In this document: positions 1 to 8,859 of the stretch, piece after piece | How positions within the stretch are numbered: the first letter of the stretch is position 1 | Layout of the letters: every line of letters starts with the position of its first letter | Notes under the pieces: model-generated | What the model saw: only the letters and a program-made list of their open reading frames with translations | Databases searched by the model: none | Told to the model about the DNA's origin: nothing | Translations under genes and position numbers: made by a program | Source of the DNA: Flavobacterium anhuiense | GTDB lineage: Bacteria > Bacteroidota > Bacteroidia > Flavobacteriales > Flavobacteriaceae | Direction of reading: 5' to 3' | NCBI RefSeq assembly: GCF_900101855.1 | Contig: NZ_FMVC01000008.1 | Coordinates: 198,285-261,565 of the forward strand | Length of the DNA stretch: 63,281 nt

Positions 1-24
1 AAAAAGAGGTTAAGGTTTTGGGTT

Positions 25-44
25 TTAGATTTTTAAAAATCTAA
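25..44. repeat. Perfect palindrome upstream of tRNA-Thr
   Basis: The arms TTAGATTTTT and AAAAATCTAA form a perfect 20-bp palindrome, followed by more CTAAA/TCTAA words up to position 70. It may be a weak terminator or processing hairpin between an upstream transcript and tRNA-Thr. There is no T-tract, so the role is unproven. Confidence 0.35.
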
Positions 45-79
45 GATCTAAATTCAGGAATCTAAAATCAGAACTCTCT

Positions 80-151
80 GCCGGTGTAGCTCAGGGGTAG
101 AGTGCTTCCTTGGTAAGGAAGAGGTCTCGGGTTCAAATCCCGACATTGGCT
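80..151 (+). tRNA. tRNA-Thr (GGT anticodon)
   Basis: The sequence folds as a full cloverleaf. The acceptor stem GCCGGTG (80-86) pairs with CATTGGC (144-150). The anticodon stem CTTCC/GGAAG encloses the loop TTGGTAA, giving anticodon GGT, and the T-loop GTTCAAATC is present. The discriminator base is T151, and the 3' CCA is not fully encoded. The gene lies 55 bp before tuf, as is usual in Bacteroidetes, and is probably co-transcribed with it. Confidence 0.95.
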
Positions 152-206
152 CAAGTAAGTAGGAAATTGAAAATTAATATATAACTAAGATTAAAAATTA
201 AGTAAA

Positions 207-1394
207 ATGGCAAAGGAGAATTTTAATCGTTCCAAACCGCACTTAAACATAGGTACAATTGGACACGTAGATCACGGAAAAACTACATTAACTGCTGCAA
301 TTACAAAAGTATTGTCAGATGCTGGTTACTGTCAAGCAAAGTCGTTTGATCAAATCGATAACGCTCCAGAGGAGAAAGAAAGAGGTATTACTATCAATAC
401 ATCTCACGTAGAGTATGAAACAGCTAACCGTCACTACGCTCACGTTGACTGTCCAGGTCACGCGGATTACGTAAAGAACATGGTTACTGGAGCTGCTCAA
501 ATGGACGGAGCTATCTTAGTAGTTGCTGCTACAGATGGTCCAATGCCACAAACTCGTGAGCACATCCTTTTAGGACGTCAGGTTGGTATTCCAAGAATCG
601 TTGTTTTCATGAACAAAGTGGATATGGTTGATGATGCTGAGTTGTTAGAGCTTGTTGAAATGGAAATTAGAGATTTATTATCTTTCTACGAATATGATGG
701 AGATAATGGTCCTGTAGTTCAAGGTTCTGCTTTAGGAGGATTAAACAATGATCCAAACTGGGTACCTAAAATTATCGAATTAATGGAGGCTGTTGACAAC
801 TGGATCGAAGAGCCAGTACGTGACGTAGCTAAACCATTCTTGATGCCAGTTGAGGACGTATTTACAATTACAGGTCGTGGAACTGTTGCTACAGGTCGTA
901 TCGAAACTGGAGTTGCTAATACTGGAGATCCTGTTGAAATCATTGGTATGGGAGCTGAAAAATTAACTTCTACTATTACAGGAGTTGAGATGTTCCGTAA
1001 AATCCTTGATAGAGGTGAAGCTGGAGATAACGTAGGTTTATTGTTAAGAGGTATTGATAAATCAGACATCAAAAGAGGTATGGTTATCATTAAGCCAGGT
1101 TCAGTAAAGCCACACTCTAAATTCAAAGCTGAGGTTTATATCTTGAAAAAAGAAGAAGGTGGACGTCACACTCCATTCCACAATAACTACCGTCCACAGT
1201 TCTACGTACGTACAACTGACGTAACAGGAGTTATTACTTTACCAGCAGGTGTAGAGATGGTAATGCCAGGTGATAACTTAACTATTGAGGTTGCTTTATT
1301 AAGCCCAATCGCTATGAACGTAGGTTTACGTTTCGCTATCCGTGAAGGTGGTAGAACAGTTGGTGCTGGTCAAGTTACTGAAATCGTAGAGTAA
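207..1394 (+). CDS. tuf: Elongation factor Tu
   Basis: This is the GTPase that delivers aminoacyl-tRNA to the ribosomal A site in the cytoplasm. At 395 aa it has the usual family length. All GTP-binding motifs are present near the N-terminus: GHVDHGKTTL (P-loop), RGITINTSH (switch I), DCPGHADY and NKVDM, followed by EF-Tu domains 2 and 3. It sits between tRNA-Thr and tRNA-Trp. A strong hairpin begins 19 bp after the stop codon and separates it from the tRNA-Trp/secE transcript. It is the only tuf copy seen here. Codon use favours the patterns of highly expressed genes (GTA, GCT, CGT), unlike the accessory genes further on. Confidence 0.98.
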   Translation: MAKENFNRSKPHLNIGTIGHVDHGKTTLTAAITKVLSDAGYCQAKSFDQIDNAPEEKERGITINTSHVEYETANRHYAHVDCPGHADYVKNMVTGAAQMDGAILVVAATDGPMPQTREHILLGRQVGIPRIVVFMNKVDMVDDAELLELVEMEIRDLLSFYEYDGDNGPVVQGSALGGLNNDPNWVPKIIELMEAVDNWIEEPVRDVAKPFLMPVEDVFTITGRGTVATGRIETGVANTGDPVEIIGMGAEKLTSTITGVEMFRKILDRGEAGDNVGLLLRGIDKSDIKRGMVIIKPGSVKPHSKFKAEVYILKKEEGGRHTPFHNNYRPQFYVRTTDVTGVITLPAGVEMVMPGDNLTIEVALLSPIAMNVGLRFAIREGGRTVGAGQVTEIVE

Positions 1395-1413
1395 TTCTAT
1401 TAAAATAAATAAG

Positions 1414-1444
1414 AAGCCAGTGATTATTTTTTAATCACTGGCTT
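1414..1444 (+). terminator. tuf terminator hairpin
   Basis: A 13-bp perfect stem (AAGCCAGTGATTA, 1414-1426, with its complement at 1432-1444) encloses a loop of five T. It lies directly after tuf and just before tRNA-Trp. The trailing T-tract is short, so termination may be partial. Confidence 0.75.
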
Positions 1445-1449
1445 TAATT

Positions 1450-1520
1450 ACGGGCGTAGTTCAAGGGTAGAATAGCGGTCTCCAAAACCGTTGATGGGGG
1501 TTCGAATCCCTCCGCCCGTG
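1450..1520 (+). tRNA. tRNA-Trp (CCA anticodon)
   Basis: The acceptor stem ACGGGCG (1450-1456) pairs with CGCCCGT (1513-1519). The anticodon arm GCGGT-CTCCAAA-ACCGT gives anticodon CCA. The T-arm GGGGGTTCGAATCCCTC is present and the discriminator base is G1520. The tuf/tRNA-Trp/secE order is the standard Bacteroidetes arrangement. Confidence 0.95.
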
Positions 1521-1538
1521 CAATAAAAAATATATCAA

Positions 1539-1736
1539 ATGACAAAAGTTACTAATTATTTATCAGAGGCTTTCGAAGAGTTAAAGTCAAATGTTACTTG
1601 GCCAGCTTGGGCTGAAGTACAAAAATTGACAATTGTTGTGGCTGTATTTTCGATTTTATTCGCTTTGGCAACTTGGGGAGTAGACGAATTTTTTGCAAAA
1701 GCTTTGGCTGGATTTTTTAACTGGTTAAAAGGATAA
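1539..1736 (+). CDS. secE: Preprotein translocase subunit SecE
   Basis: This is the small essential membrane subunit that clamps SecY in the Sec translocon. The protein is 65 aa, the short bacterial form. It has an N-terminal amphipathic region with the typical 'EELKSNVTWPAWAEV' segment and one transmembrane helix (about residues 28-46, LTIVVAVFSILFALATW). It lies 18 bp after tRNA-Trp and 10 bp before nusG, the universal secE-nusG pairing, so the assignment is firm despite the small size. Confidence 0.96.
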   Translation: MTKVTNYLSEAFEELKSNVTWPAWAEVQKLTIVVAVFSILFALATWGVDEFFAKALAGFFNWLKG

Positions 1737-1746
1737 TTTTTTTGTG

Positions 1747-2298
1747 ATGGCAGATAATAATGTGAAAAAATGGTACGTAGTTAGAGCGGTTAGTGGTCAA
1801 GAAAATAAAGTGAAAGCTTATATCGAGACTGAGATTGCGAGATTAGGTATGGAGGATTATGTTTCTCAGGTTTTAGTTCCTACTGAAAAAGTAGTTACTG
1901 TAAAAGATGGGAAAAAATCATCTAAGGATAAAGTGTATTTTCCTGGATATGTTATGATCGAAGCTAACTTGGTTGGTGAGATTCCTCATATTATTAAGTC
2001 AATTACTAGTGTTATTGGATTTTTAGGAGAGACTAAAGGTGGAGAACCAGTTCCTTTGAGACTTTCTGAAGTAAACCGTATGTTAGGTAAAGTGGATGAA
2101 TTGGCTGTTAATACAGACACTCGTTCTATTCCATTTAGTGTTGGTGAAACGGTTAAGGTTATTGATGGACCTTTCAATGGATTTAATGGATCTGTTGAAA
2201 AAATCAATGAAGAGAAGCGTAAGCTTGAAGTAATGGTTAAGATTTTCGGAAGAAAAACTCCATTAGAATTAAGCTTTATGCAAGTAGAAAAAGTATAA
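1747..2298 (+). CDS. nusG: Transcription termination/antitermination protein NusG
   Basis: NusG binds RNA polymerase and couples it to Rho and the ribosome. The protein is 183 aa with an NGN domain (WYVVRAVSGQENKVKAYIE near the N-terminus, then FPGYVMIEA) and a C-terminal KOW domain (VIDGPFNGFNGSVEKI). A GTG at 1744 lies in frame directly before the ATG at 1747; the ATG is preferred because it gives the usual MADNN-type start. It sits between secE and rplK. Confidence 0.96.
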   Translation: MADNNVKKWYVVRAVSGQENKVKAYIETEIARLGMEDYVSQVLVPTEKVVTVKDGKKSSKDKVYFPGYVMIEANLVGEIPHIIKSITSVIGFLGETKGGEPVPLRLSEVNRMLGKVDELAVNTDTRSIPFSVGETVKVIDGPFNGFNGSVEKINEEKRKLEVMVKIFGRKTPLELSFMQVEKV

Positions 2299-2365
2299 TT
2301 TTTTGTTACACTATAATAAACCATTGTAATCGCTTCCATAGATTACAGTGTTAAATTTTTTAAAA

Positions 2366-2803
2366 ATGGCTAAAGAAATTAGTAAGGTAGTTAAACTACA
2401 AGTTAAGGGAGGTGCTGCGAACCCGTCGCCACCGGTTGGACCTGCTTTAGGAGCTGCTGGGGTTAACATCATGGAGTTTTGTAAGCAATTTAATGCTAGA
2501 ACTCAAGATAAACCTGGCAAAATTTGTCCAGTGCAAATCACTGTGTACAAAGACAAATCATTTGATTTTGTTGTTAAGACTCCTCCAGCAGCAGTTCAGT
2601 TAATGGAAGCTGCGAAGCTAAAATCTGGTTCTGGTGAGCCTAATCGTAAAAAAGTAGCTAGCGTTACTTGGGAACAAATTAGAACTATTGCTGAAGACAA
2701 AATGCCAGACTTAAACGCTTTCACAATCGAGAAAGCTATGAGTATGGTTGCTGGAACAGCTAGATCTATGGGTATAACTGTATCAGGAGATGCTCCTTTT
2801 TAA
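2366..2803 (+). CDS. rplK: 50S ribosomal protein L11
   Basis: L11 forms the GTPase-associated centre with 23S rRNA. The protein is 145 aa. An upstream in-frame GTG (2348) would add six residues, but the ATG at 2366 gives the canonical MAKEISKVVKLQVKGG start. The Pro-rich N-terminal thiostrepton-binding segment (ANPSPPVGPALGAAGVNIMEF) and the C-terminal rRNA-binding domain are intact. It is first in the rplKAJL order, 13 bp from rplA. Confidence 0.97.
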   Translation: MAKEISKVVKLQVKGGAANPSPPVGPALGAAGVNIMEFCKQFNARTQDKPGKICPVQITVYKDKSFDFVVKTPPAAVQLMEAAKLKSGSGEPNRKKVASVTWEQIRTIAEDKMPDLNAFTIEKAMSMVAGTARSMGITVSGDAPF

Positions 2804-2816
2804 TTAAGAAAAAGAA

Positions 2817-3506
2817 ATGGCAAAATTAACAAAAAAGCAAAAAGAGGCTGCTTCAAAAATTGAAAAGAACAAATTATACTCTTTAAAAGATGCTGCTGCA
2901 TTAATTAAAGTTGTTGCTTCTGCAAAATTTGATGAGTCTGTTGATATCGCAGTTCGTTTGGGTGTTGATCCAAGAAAAGCGAATCAAATGGTTAGAGGTG
3001 TAGTTACTTTACCTCACGGAACAGGAAAAGACGTTAAAGTATTAGCATTGGTTACTCCAGATAAAGAAGCTGAAGCAAGAGAAGCTGGAGCAGATCACGT
3101 TGGTCTTGACGATTACTTACAAAAAATTAAAGACGGTTGGACAGATGTTGATGTGATCATTACTATGCCTGCTGTTATGGGTAAATTAGGTCCATTAGGT
3201 CGTATTTTAGGACCTAGAGGTTTAATGCCAAACCCTAAAACAGGTACTGTAACTATGGATGTTGCTAAAGCTGTTCAAGAAGTTAAAGCTGGTAAAATTG
3301 ACTTTAAAGTTGATAAAACTGGTATCGTTCACGCTGGTATTGGTAAAGTTTCTTTCGGAGCTGAGCAAATCGTTGAGAACGCACACGAAATTATTCAAAC
3401 ATTAATAAAACTTAAACCAACTGCTGCTAAAGGTACATACATTAAAGGTATTCACCTTACAAGCACAATGAGTCCTGCTATCGCATTAGACCCAAAAGCA
3501 GTATAA
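2817..3506 (+). CDS. rplA: 50S ribosomal protein L1
   Basis: L1 forms the mobile L1 stalk involved in release of deacylated tRNA and, in many bacteria, autoregulates the L11 operon by binding its mRNA. The protein is 229 aa, full length. Signature segments include PDKEAEAREAGADHVG and MGKLGPLGRILGPRGLMPNP. The gene follows rplK by 13 bp and precedes rplJ by 22 bp, so it is part of one operon. Confidence 0.97.
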   Translation: MAKLTKKQKEAASKIEKNKLYSLKDAAALIKVVASAKFDESVDIAVRLGVDPRKANQMVRGVVTLPHGTGKDVKVLALVTPDKEAEAREAGADHVGLDDYLQKIKDGWTDVDVIITMPAVMGKLGPLGRILGPRGLMPNPKTGTVTMDVAKAVQEVKAGKIDFKVDKTGIVHAGIGKVSFGAEQIVENAHEIIQTLIKLKPTAAKGTYIKGIHLTSTMSPAIALDPKAV

Positions 3507-3528
3507 TTGGTAGTTAAAAATTTTTAGT

Positions 3529-4029
3529 ATGACTAGAGAAGAAAAATCAATCGCGATTGAAAATTTAACTGCGCAGTTAGCTGGTACAAATATCATTTAC
3601 ATTTCTGATATTTCTGGTTTAAACGCAGAGACAACTTCAAGCTTACGTAGAGCTTGTTTCAAAGCAGGTATCAAATTAGAGGTTGTAAAAAACACTTTGC
3701 TTGCAAAAGCAATGGAAGCTTCTTCTAATGATTATGGTGATTTACCTACAGTTTTATCAGGTAATAGTGCTATCTTCATTTCTGATGTTGCTAATGCACC
3801 TGGAAAAATTATCAAAGATTTCCGTAAGAAATCTGATAAACCAGTTTTAAAAGGAGCTTACATCAATTCTGAAGTATATATTGGGGATAACCAATTAGAT
3901 ACATTAGCTACAATTAAATCTAAAGAAGAGCTTATCGGGGAAATCATTGGATTATTACAATCTCCAGCTCAAAGAATTATTTCTGCTTTACAAAACAAAT
4001 TCGCTGGAAGCGAAGAAGGAGCAGAGTAA
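3529..4029 (+). CDS. rplJ: 50S ribosomal protein L10
   Basis: L10 anchors the L7/L12 stalk to the ribosome. The protein is 166 aa with the RNA-binding N-terminal domain (REEKSIAIENLTAQL, then LRRACFKAGIKLEVVKNTLLAKA) and the C-terminal helix that binds L7/L12 dimers (SPAQRIISALQNKFAG). Only 22 bp separate it from rplA, so there is no room for a long L10 leader. A 90-bp gap with a short GGAGGC/GCTTCC hairpin separates it from rplL. Confidence 0.97.
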   Translation: MTREEKSIAIENLTAQLAGTNIIYISDISGLNAETTSSLRRACFKAGIKLEVVKNTLLAKAMEASSNDYGDLPTVLSGNSAIFISDVANAPGKIIKDFRKKSDKPVLKGAYINSEVYIGDNQLDTLATIKSKEELIGEIIGLLQSPAQRIISALQNKFAGSEEGAE

Positions 4030-4119
4030 TAATGTAGGGAGGCTTGCTTCCTTGCTGCTTAATTAGCGCACAATAATTAAATTATATTTTTACACAAATC
4101 ATTTTAAACGATAGAAAAA

Positions 4120-4491
4120 ATGGCAGATTTGAAACAATTCGCAGAACAATTAGTTAACTTAACAGTTAAAGAAGTTAACGAATTAGCAACAATATTAAAA
4201 GATGAGTACGGAATCGAGCCTGCTGCTGCTGCTGTAGTAGTTGCTGCTGGTGGAGGAGACGGTGCTGCTGAAGAAGCACAAACTGAATTTACAGTTGTAT
4301 TGAAAGATGCAGGAGCTTCTAAATTAGCTGTTGTAAAATTAGTTAAAGAATTAACTGGTTTAGGTCTTAAAGAAGCTAAAGATGTAGTAGACGGTGCACC
4401 AAGCAACGTTAAAGAAGGTGTTTCTAAAGAAGAGGCTGAAGGTCTTAAAAAATCTTTAGAAGAGGCTGGAGCTACTGTTGAGCTTAAATAA
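4120..4491 (+). CDS. rplL: 50S ribosomal protein L7/L12
   Basis: This is the multi-copy stalk protein that recruits translation factors. The protein is 123 aa: an N-terminal dimerisation region, an Ala-rich flexible hinge (about residues 35-50, PAAAAVVVAAGGG) and the C-terminal factor-binding domain (KLAVVKLVKELTGLGLKEAK). It is followed 21 bp later by a strong hairpin that separates the ribosomal genes from rpoB. Confidence 0.98.
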   Translation: MADLKQFAEQLVNLTVKEVNELATILKDEYGIEPAAAAVVVAAGGGDGAAEEAQTEFTVVLKDAGASKLAVVKLVKELTGLGLKEAKDVVDGAPSNVKEGVSKEEAEGLKKSLEEAGATVELK

Positions 4492-4512
4492 TTAAACTCA
4501 GTTTAAGAACTA

Positions 4513-4555
4513 GGTTTAGGTCTTGAGTTAACACTCAAAGGCCTAAACCATTTTT
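4513..4555 (+). terminator. rplL-rpoB attenuator/terminator
   Basis: GGTTTAGG (4513-4520) pairs with CCTAAACC (4542-4549), and an inner TTGAGT/ACTCAA stem extends the hairpin. An A and five T follow. The position between rplL and rpoB matches the attenuator known from other bacteria, which lowers rpoBC transcription relative to the ribosomal proteins. The efficiency is not known. Confidence 0.75.
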
Positions 4556-4678
4556 CGTATAATAAAATATTATCAAATTTTATTATCCCATAGTTTAAAA
4601 TACGAAAAAGTTTTTGATCAATACGAAGAAAGAAAATTGAGCCCATTTTTGCGGCCCTATTTTTAAAGATGTATTGAT
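4551..4678 (+). promoter_or_regulatory. Structured rplL-rpoB spacer with nested inverted repeats
   Basis: Two more inverted repeats follow the attenuator. TTTTTCGTA (4551-4559) pairs with TACGAAAAA (4601-4609), with a nested ATAATAAAAT/ATTTTATTAT pair (4559-4568, 4577-4586). TCAATAC (4618-4624) pairs with GTATTGA (4671-4677). The second encloses an imperfect -7-like CATTTTTG (4644-4651). The region probably forms the rpoB leader and may hold an extra rpoB promoter; no full promoter consensus is visible. Confidence 0.45.
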
Positions 4679-4759
4679 TATAATAAGAAAGTATAGATTA
4701 AACAATGTGTATTTACACAAAAATAAATTACTTTTTTTTAATCAAAATTTTGTCCATTG

Positions 4760-7700
4760 ATGATAACAAATCAGACTGAAAGATTGAATTTTGCCTCTAC
4801 AAAAAATATCCCTGACTATCCGGACTTCTTGGATGTTCAGGTTAAATCTTTTAAAGATTTCTTTCAATTAGAAACGAAATCTGACGAAAGAGGCAACGAA
4901 GGGTTATACAATACCTTCATGGAAAACTTCCCAATTACAGATACAAGAAATAACTTTGTATTGGAATTCCTAGATTATTTTGTTGATCCGCCACGTTATA
5001 CAATTCAAGAATGTATAGAGAGAGGTCTTACTTATAGTGTGCCTTTAAAAGCTAGGTTAAAACTATACTGTACAGATCCAGAACACGAAGATTTTGAAAC
5101 AATTGTACAAGACGTTTATCTTGGAACAATTCCTTACATGACTCCTAGTGGTACTTTTGTTATTAATGGTGCCGAGCGTGTTGTAGTATCTCAATTACAC
5201 CGTTCTCCAGGGGTTTTCTTTGGACAGTCATTCCACGCAAATGGAACTAAACTTTATTCTGCGAGAGTAATTCCTTTTAAAGGATCTTGGATAGAATTCT
5301 CTACTGATATTAACAGCGTAATGTACGCGTATATCGATAGAAAGAAAAAATTACCTGTAACAACTTTATTCCGTGCTATCGGTTTCGAAAGAGATAAGGA
5401 TATCTTAGAGATTTTTGACTTAGCAGAAGAAATTAAAGTATCTAAAACAGGAATTAAGAAATATATTGGAAGAAGACTTGCTGCGCGTGTTTTGAACACA
5501 TGGCACGAGGATTTCGTAGATGAGGATACTGGAGAGGTAGTTTCTATCGAGCGTAACGAAATCATCCTTGATCGTGATACTATTATAGACAAAGATAATG
5601 TTGAAGAGATCATCGATTCTAATGTAAAATCTATTTTGTTACACAAAGAGGATAACAATCAAGCAGATTATGCTATCATCCACAACACGTTACAAAAAGA
5701 TCCAACTAACTCTGAAAAAGAAGCTGTAGAGCACATCTACCGTCAGTTGCGTAACGCTGAACCGCCTGATGAGGAGACTGCTCGTGGTATTATAGATAAA
5801 TTGTTCTTCTCTGACCAACGTTATAACTTAGGTGAAGTTGGTCGTTATAGAATGAACAAAAAATTAGATTTAGATATCCCTATGGATAAGCAAGTGCTTA
5901 CTAAAGAGGATATCATTACAATCGTTAAATATTTGATCGAGTTGATCAACTCTAAAGCAGAGATTGATGATATTGATCACTTATCAAACCGTCGTGTTAG
6001 AACAGTTGGTGAACAATTGTCTCAACAATTCGGTGTTGGTTTAGCACGTATGGCTAGAACTATTCGTGAGAGAATGAACGTTAGAGATAACGAGGTGTTT
6101 ACACCAATTGATTTGATTAATGCTAAAACATTATCATCAGTTATCAACTCTTTCTTTGGTACTAACCAGTTATCTCAATTTATGGATCAAACCAATCCAT
6201 TAGCTGAGATTACACACAAAAGAAGACTTTCTGCACTTGGGCCAGGTGGACTTTCGAGAGAGAGAGCTGGTTTCGAGGTTCGTGACGTTCACTATACTCA
6301 CTATGGTCGTTTATGTCCGATTGAAACTCCTGAGGGACCAAACATTGGTTTGATTTCATCTCTTGGTGTTTATGCAAAAGTTAACGGAATGGGATTCATT
6401 GAAACTCCATACCGTAAAGTAACAGATGGTGTTGTTGATTTAGAAAGCGCACCAATTTATTTAAGTGCTGAAGAAGAAGAAGGAAAAATGATTGCTCAGG
6501 CAAACATTGAAATGGATGCTTCTGGTAAAATTACAGCTAGTAATGTTATTGCTCGTGAAGAGGGTGACTTCCCAGTTGTTGAACCAAGTTCAGTACATTA
6601 TACAGACGTTGCTCCTAACCAGATCGCTTCGATTTCTGCATCTTTGATTCCATTCTTGGAGCATGATGATGCGAACCGTGCGTTGATGGGATCAAACATG
6701 ATGCGTCAGGCAGTTCCTTTGATCCGTCCTGAAGCACCGATTGTTGGTACAGGTTTAGAGCGTCAGGTAGCTTCAGATTCAAGAGTATTGATCAATGCTG
6801 AAGGGCATGGTACTGTTGAATACGTTGATGCTAACATCATTACTATTAAATACGATCGTACAGAAGACGAGAGAATGGTAAGTTTTGATGCTGATGAGAA
6901 AACGTACAACTTAATTAAATTCAGAAAAACCAACCAAGGTACAAGTATCAACTTGAAGCCAATCGTAAGAAGAGGTGACAGAGTTGTTCCTGGACAAGTA
7001 CTATCAGAAGGATATGCTACTCAAAATGGAGAATTAGCTTTAGGTAGAAACTTAAAAGTTGCGTTCATGCCATGGAAAGGGTACAACTTCGAGGATGCGA
7101 TTGTAATTTCTGAGAAAGTAGTTCGTGATGATATTTTTACATCTATTCACGTTGATGATTATTCATTAGAGGTTAGAGATACTAAGTTAGGAAATGAAGA
7201 GTTAACAAACGATATTCCTAACGTTTCTGAAGAAGCTACTAAAGATTTAGATGAAAACGGTATGATCAGAATTGGAGCAGAGGTTAAGCCTGGCGACATT
7301 TTGATCGGAAAAATTACACCAAAAGGAGAATCAGATCCAACTCCAGAGGAGAAATTGCTTCGTGCAATCTTCGGGGATAAAGCTGGTGATGTGAAAGATG
7401 CTTCATTAAAAGCTTCTCCATCTTTACATGGTGTAGTTCTTGACAAAAAATTATTTGCAAGAGCCGTAAAAGATAAACGTAAACGTACTCAAGATAAAGA
7501 TGCTTTAGGCGCTTTAGAAATGGAATTCGAAACTAAATTTGTTGAATTAAAAGACAGATTAGTAGAGAAATTATTCTTGATCGTTAACGGAAAAACATCT
7601 CAAGGTGTAATGAATGATTTGGGTGAAGAAGTTTTACCAAAAGGTAAAAAATATACTCAAAAAATGCTTTACGCAGTAGAGGATTTTGCTCACTTAAGCA

Positions 7701-8572
7701 AAGGTCAGTGGGTTGCTGATGACGCTACAAATAAAATGGTTAATGATTTGATTCATAACTATAAAATTAAGCTGAACGACTTACAAGGAGCTTTAAGAAG
7801 AGAGAAATTTACTATTACAGTTGGAGATGAATTACCATCTGGAATTTTGAAATTAGCTAAGATTTACATTGCTAAAAAACGTAAGTTAAAAGTGGGTGAT
7901 AAAATGGCGGGTCGTCACGGTAACAAAGGTATTGTTGCTAGAATCGTTCGTCATGAAGATATGCCTTTCTTAGAAGATGGAACACCAGTAGATATCGTAT
8001 TGAATCCACTTGGGGTACCTTCACGTATGAACATTGGTCAGATTTATGAAACAGTATTAGGATGGGCTGGCATGAACTTGGGTAGAAAATTTGCTACTCC
8101 AATCTTCGACGGAGCTTCTCTTGACGAAATCAATGCTTTGACTGATGAAGCTGGAGTACCGCGTTTCGGACATACTTACCTATATGATGGTGGTACTGGA
8201 GAGCGTTTTGCACAAAAAGCGACTGTGGGTGTAATTTACATGCTTAAATTAGGACACATGGTTGATGATAAGATGCACGCACGTTCTATTGGACCATACT
8301 CATTGATTACGCAACAGCCACTTGGAGGTAAAGCTCAATTTGGAGGTCAGCGTTTTGGAGAGATGGAGGTTTGGGCACTTGAGGCTTATGGAGCTTCTAG
8401 TACACTACGTGAGATCTTAACTGTTAAGTCTGATGACGTTATTGGTAGAGCTAAAACTTACGAGGCTATCGTTAAGGGTGAAACTATGCCAGAACCAGGT
8501 TTACCAGAATCATTCAATGTATTAATGCACGAATTGAAAGGTCTAGGATTAGATCTTCGTTTGGAAGAATAA
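4760..8572 (+). CDS. rpoB: DNA-directed RNA polymerase subunit beta
   Basis: This is the catalytic beta subunit of RNA polymerase. The ATG at 4760 is chosen over an in-frame TTG at 4757, giving 1270 aa. The rifampicin-binding cluster reads QLSQFMDQTNPL...ITHKRRLSALGPGG and carries the wild-type Asp, His and Ser at the common resistance positions. The active-site segments MPWKGYNFEDAI and KMAGRHGNKG are present, as is the C-terminal GGKAQFGGQRFGEMEVWALEA clamp/beta' contact. A 287-bp spacer separates it from rpoC. Confidence 0.98.
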   Translation: MITNQTERLNFASTKNIPDYPDFLDVQVKSFKDFFQLETKSDERGNEGLYNTFMENFPITDTRNNFVLEFLDYFVDPPRYTIQECIERGLTYSVPLKARLKLYCTDPEHEDFETIVQDVYLGTIPYMTPSGTFVINGAERVVVSQLHRSPGVFFGQSFHANGTKLYSARVIPFKGSWIEFSTDINSVMYAYIDRKKKLPVTTLFRAIGFERDKDILEIFDLAEEIKVSKTGIKKYIGRRLAARVLNTWHEDFVDEDTGEVVSIERNEIILDRDTIIDKDNVEEIIDSNVKSILLHKEDNNQADYAIIHNTLQKDPTNSEKEAVEHIYRQLRNAEPPDEETARGIIDKLFFSDQRYNLGEVGRYRMNKKLDLDIPMDKQVLTKEDIITIVKYLIELINSKAEIDDIDHLSNRRVRTVGEQLSQQFGVGLARMARTIRERMNVRDNEVFTPIDLINAKTLSSVINSFFGTNQLSQFMDQTNPLAEITHKRRLSALGPGGLSRERAGFEVRDVHYTHYGRLCPIETPEGPNIGLISSLGVYAKVNGMGFIETPYRKVTDGVVDLESAPIYLSAEEEEGKMIAQANIEMDASGKITASNVIAREEGDFPVVEPSSVHYTDVAPNQIASISASLIPFLEHDDANRALMGSNMMRQAVPLIRPEAPIVGTGLERQVASDSRVLINAEGHGTVEYVDANIITIKYDRTEDERMVSFDADEKTYNLIKFRKTNQGTSINLKPIVRRGDRVVPGQVLSEGYATQNGELALGRNLKVAFMPWKGYNFEDAIVISEKVVRDDIFTSIHVDDYSLEVRDTKLGNEELTNDIPNVSEEATKDLDENGMIRIGAEVKPGDILIGKITPKGESDPTPEEKLLRAIFGDKAGDVKDASLKASPSLHGVVLDKKLFARAVKDKRKRTQDKDALGALEMEFETKFVELKDRLVEKLFLIVNGKTSQGVMNDLGEEVLPKGKKYTQKMLYAVEDFAHLSKGQWVADDATNKMVNDLIHNYKIKLNDLQGALRREKFTITVGDELPSGILKLAKIYIAKKRKLKVGDKMAGRHGNKGIVARIVRHEDMPFLEDGTPVDIVLNPLGVPSRMNIGQIYETVLGWAGMNLGRKFATPIFDGASLDEINALTDEAGVPRFGHTYLYDGGTGERFAQKATVGVIYMLKLGHMVDDKMHARSIGPYSLITQQPLGGKAQFGGQRFGEMEVWALEAYGASSTLREILTVKSDDVIGRAKTYEAIVKGETMPEPGLPESFNVLMHELKGLGLDLRLEE

Positions 8573-8588
8573 TAAAAGTTTTGAGTCA

Positions 8589-8626
8589 CAGTTTCAGTAT
8601 TCAGTTATCGCTGAAAACTGAGACTG
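8589..8626. repeat. Imperfect inverted repeat in the rpoB-rpoC spacer
   Basis: The 16-nt arms at 8589-8604 (CAGTTTCAGTATTCAG) and 8611-8626 (CTGAAAACTGAGACTG) pair with a few mismatches around a 6-nt loop. There is no T-tract, so it is not an obvious terminator. The rest of the 8573-8859 spacer shows no coding potential. Confidence 0.4.
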
Positions 8627-8859
8627 CTGACTATTACTAATAATATTAAAGTTTTTAAGATTTATACCCGTAACCCGTTCCGATTTTTTATAATAATGCA
8701 GGGCATTTTATAACTAGCACTTCAAATAAGAGTTTGAGGTTTAGAGAAGTAAACCGAGGTAAGCGCGATGATTTAACTCTTTTGGAAGCAATTTTTGAAA
8801 GATGGAGATTATGAAATCTAAAATCAATTTTTAACAGCAGTAAATCAATAGTAAAAACT

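Noticed and set aside
3507..3528. L10 leader regulatory structure before rplJ
   Set aside because: Only 22 bp separate rplA and rplJ, too short for the known leader.
4104..4406. Minus-strand frame opposite rplL
   Set aside because: It is a shadow produced by the Ala/Val-rich codons of L7/L12.
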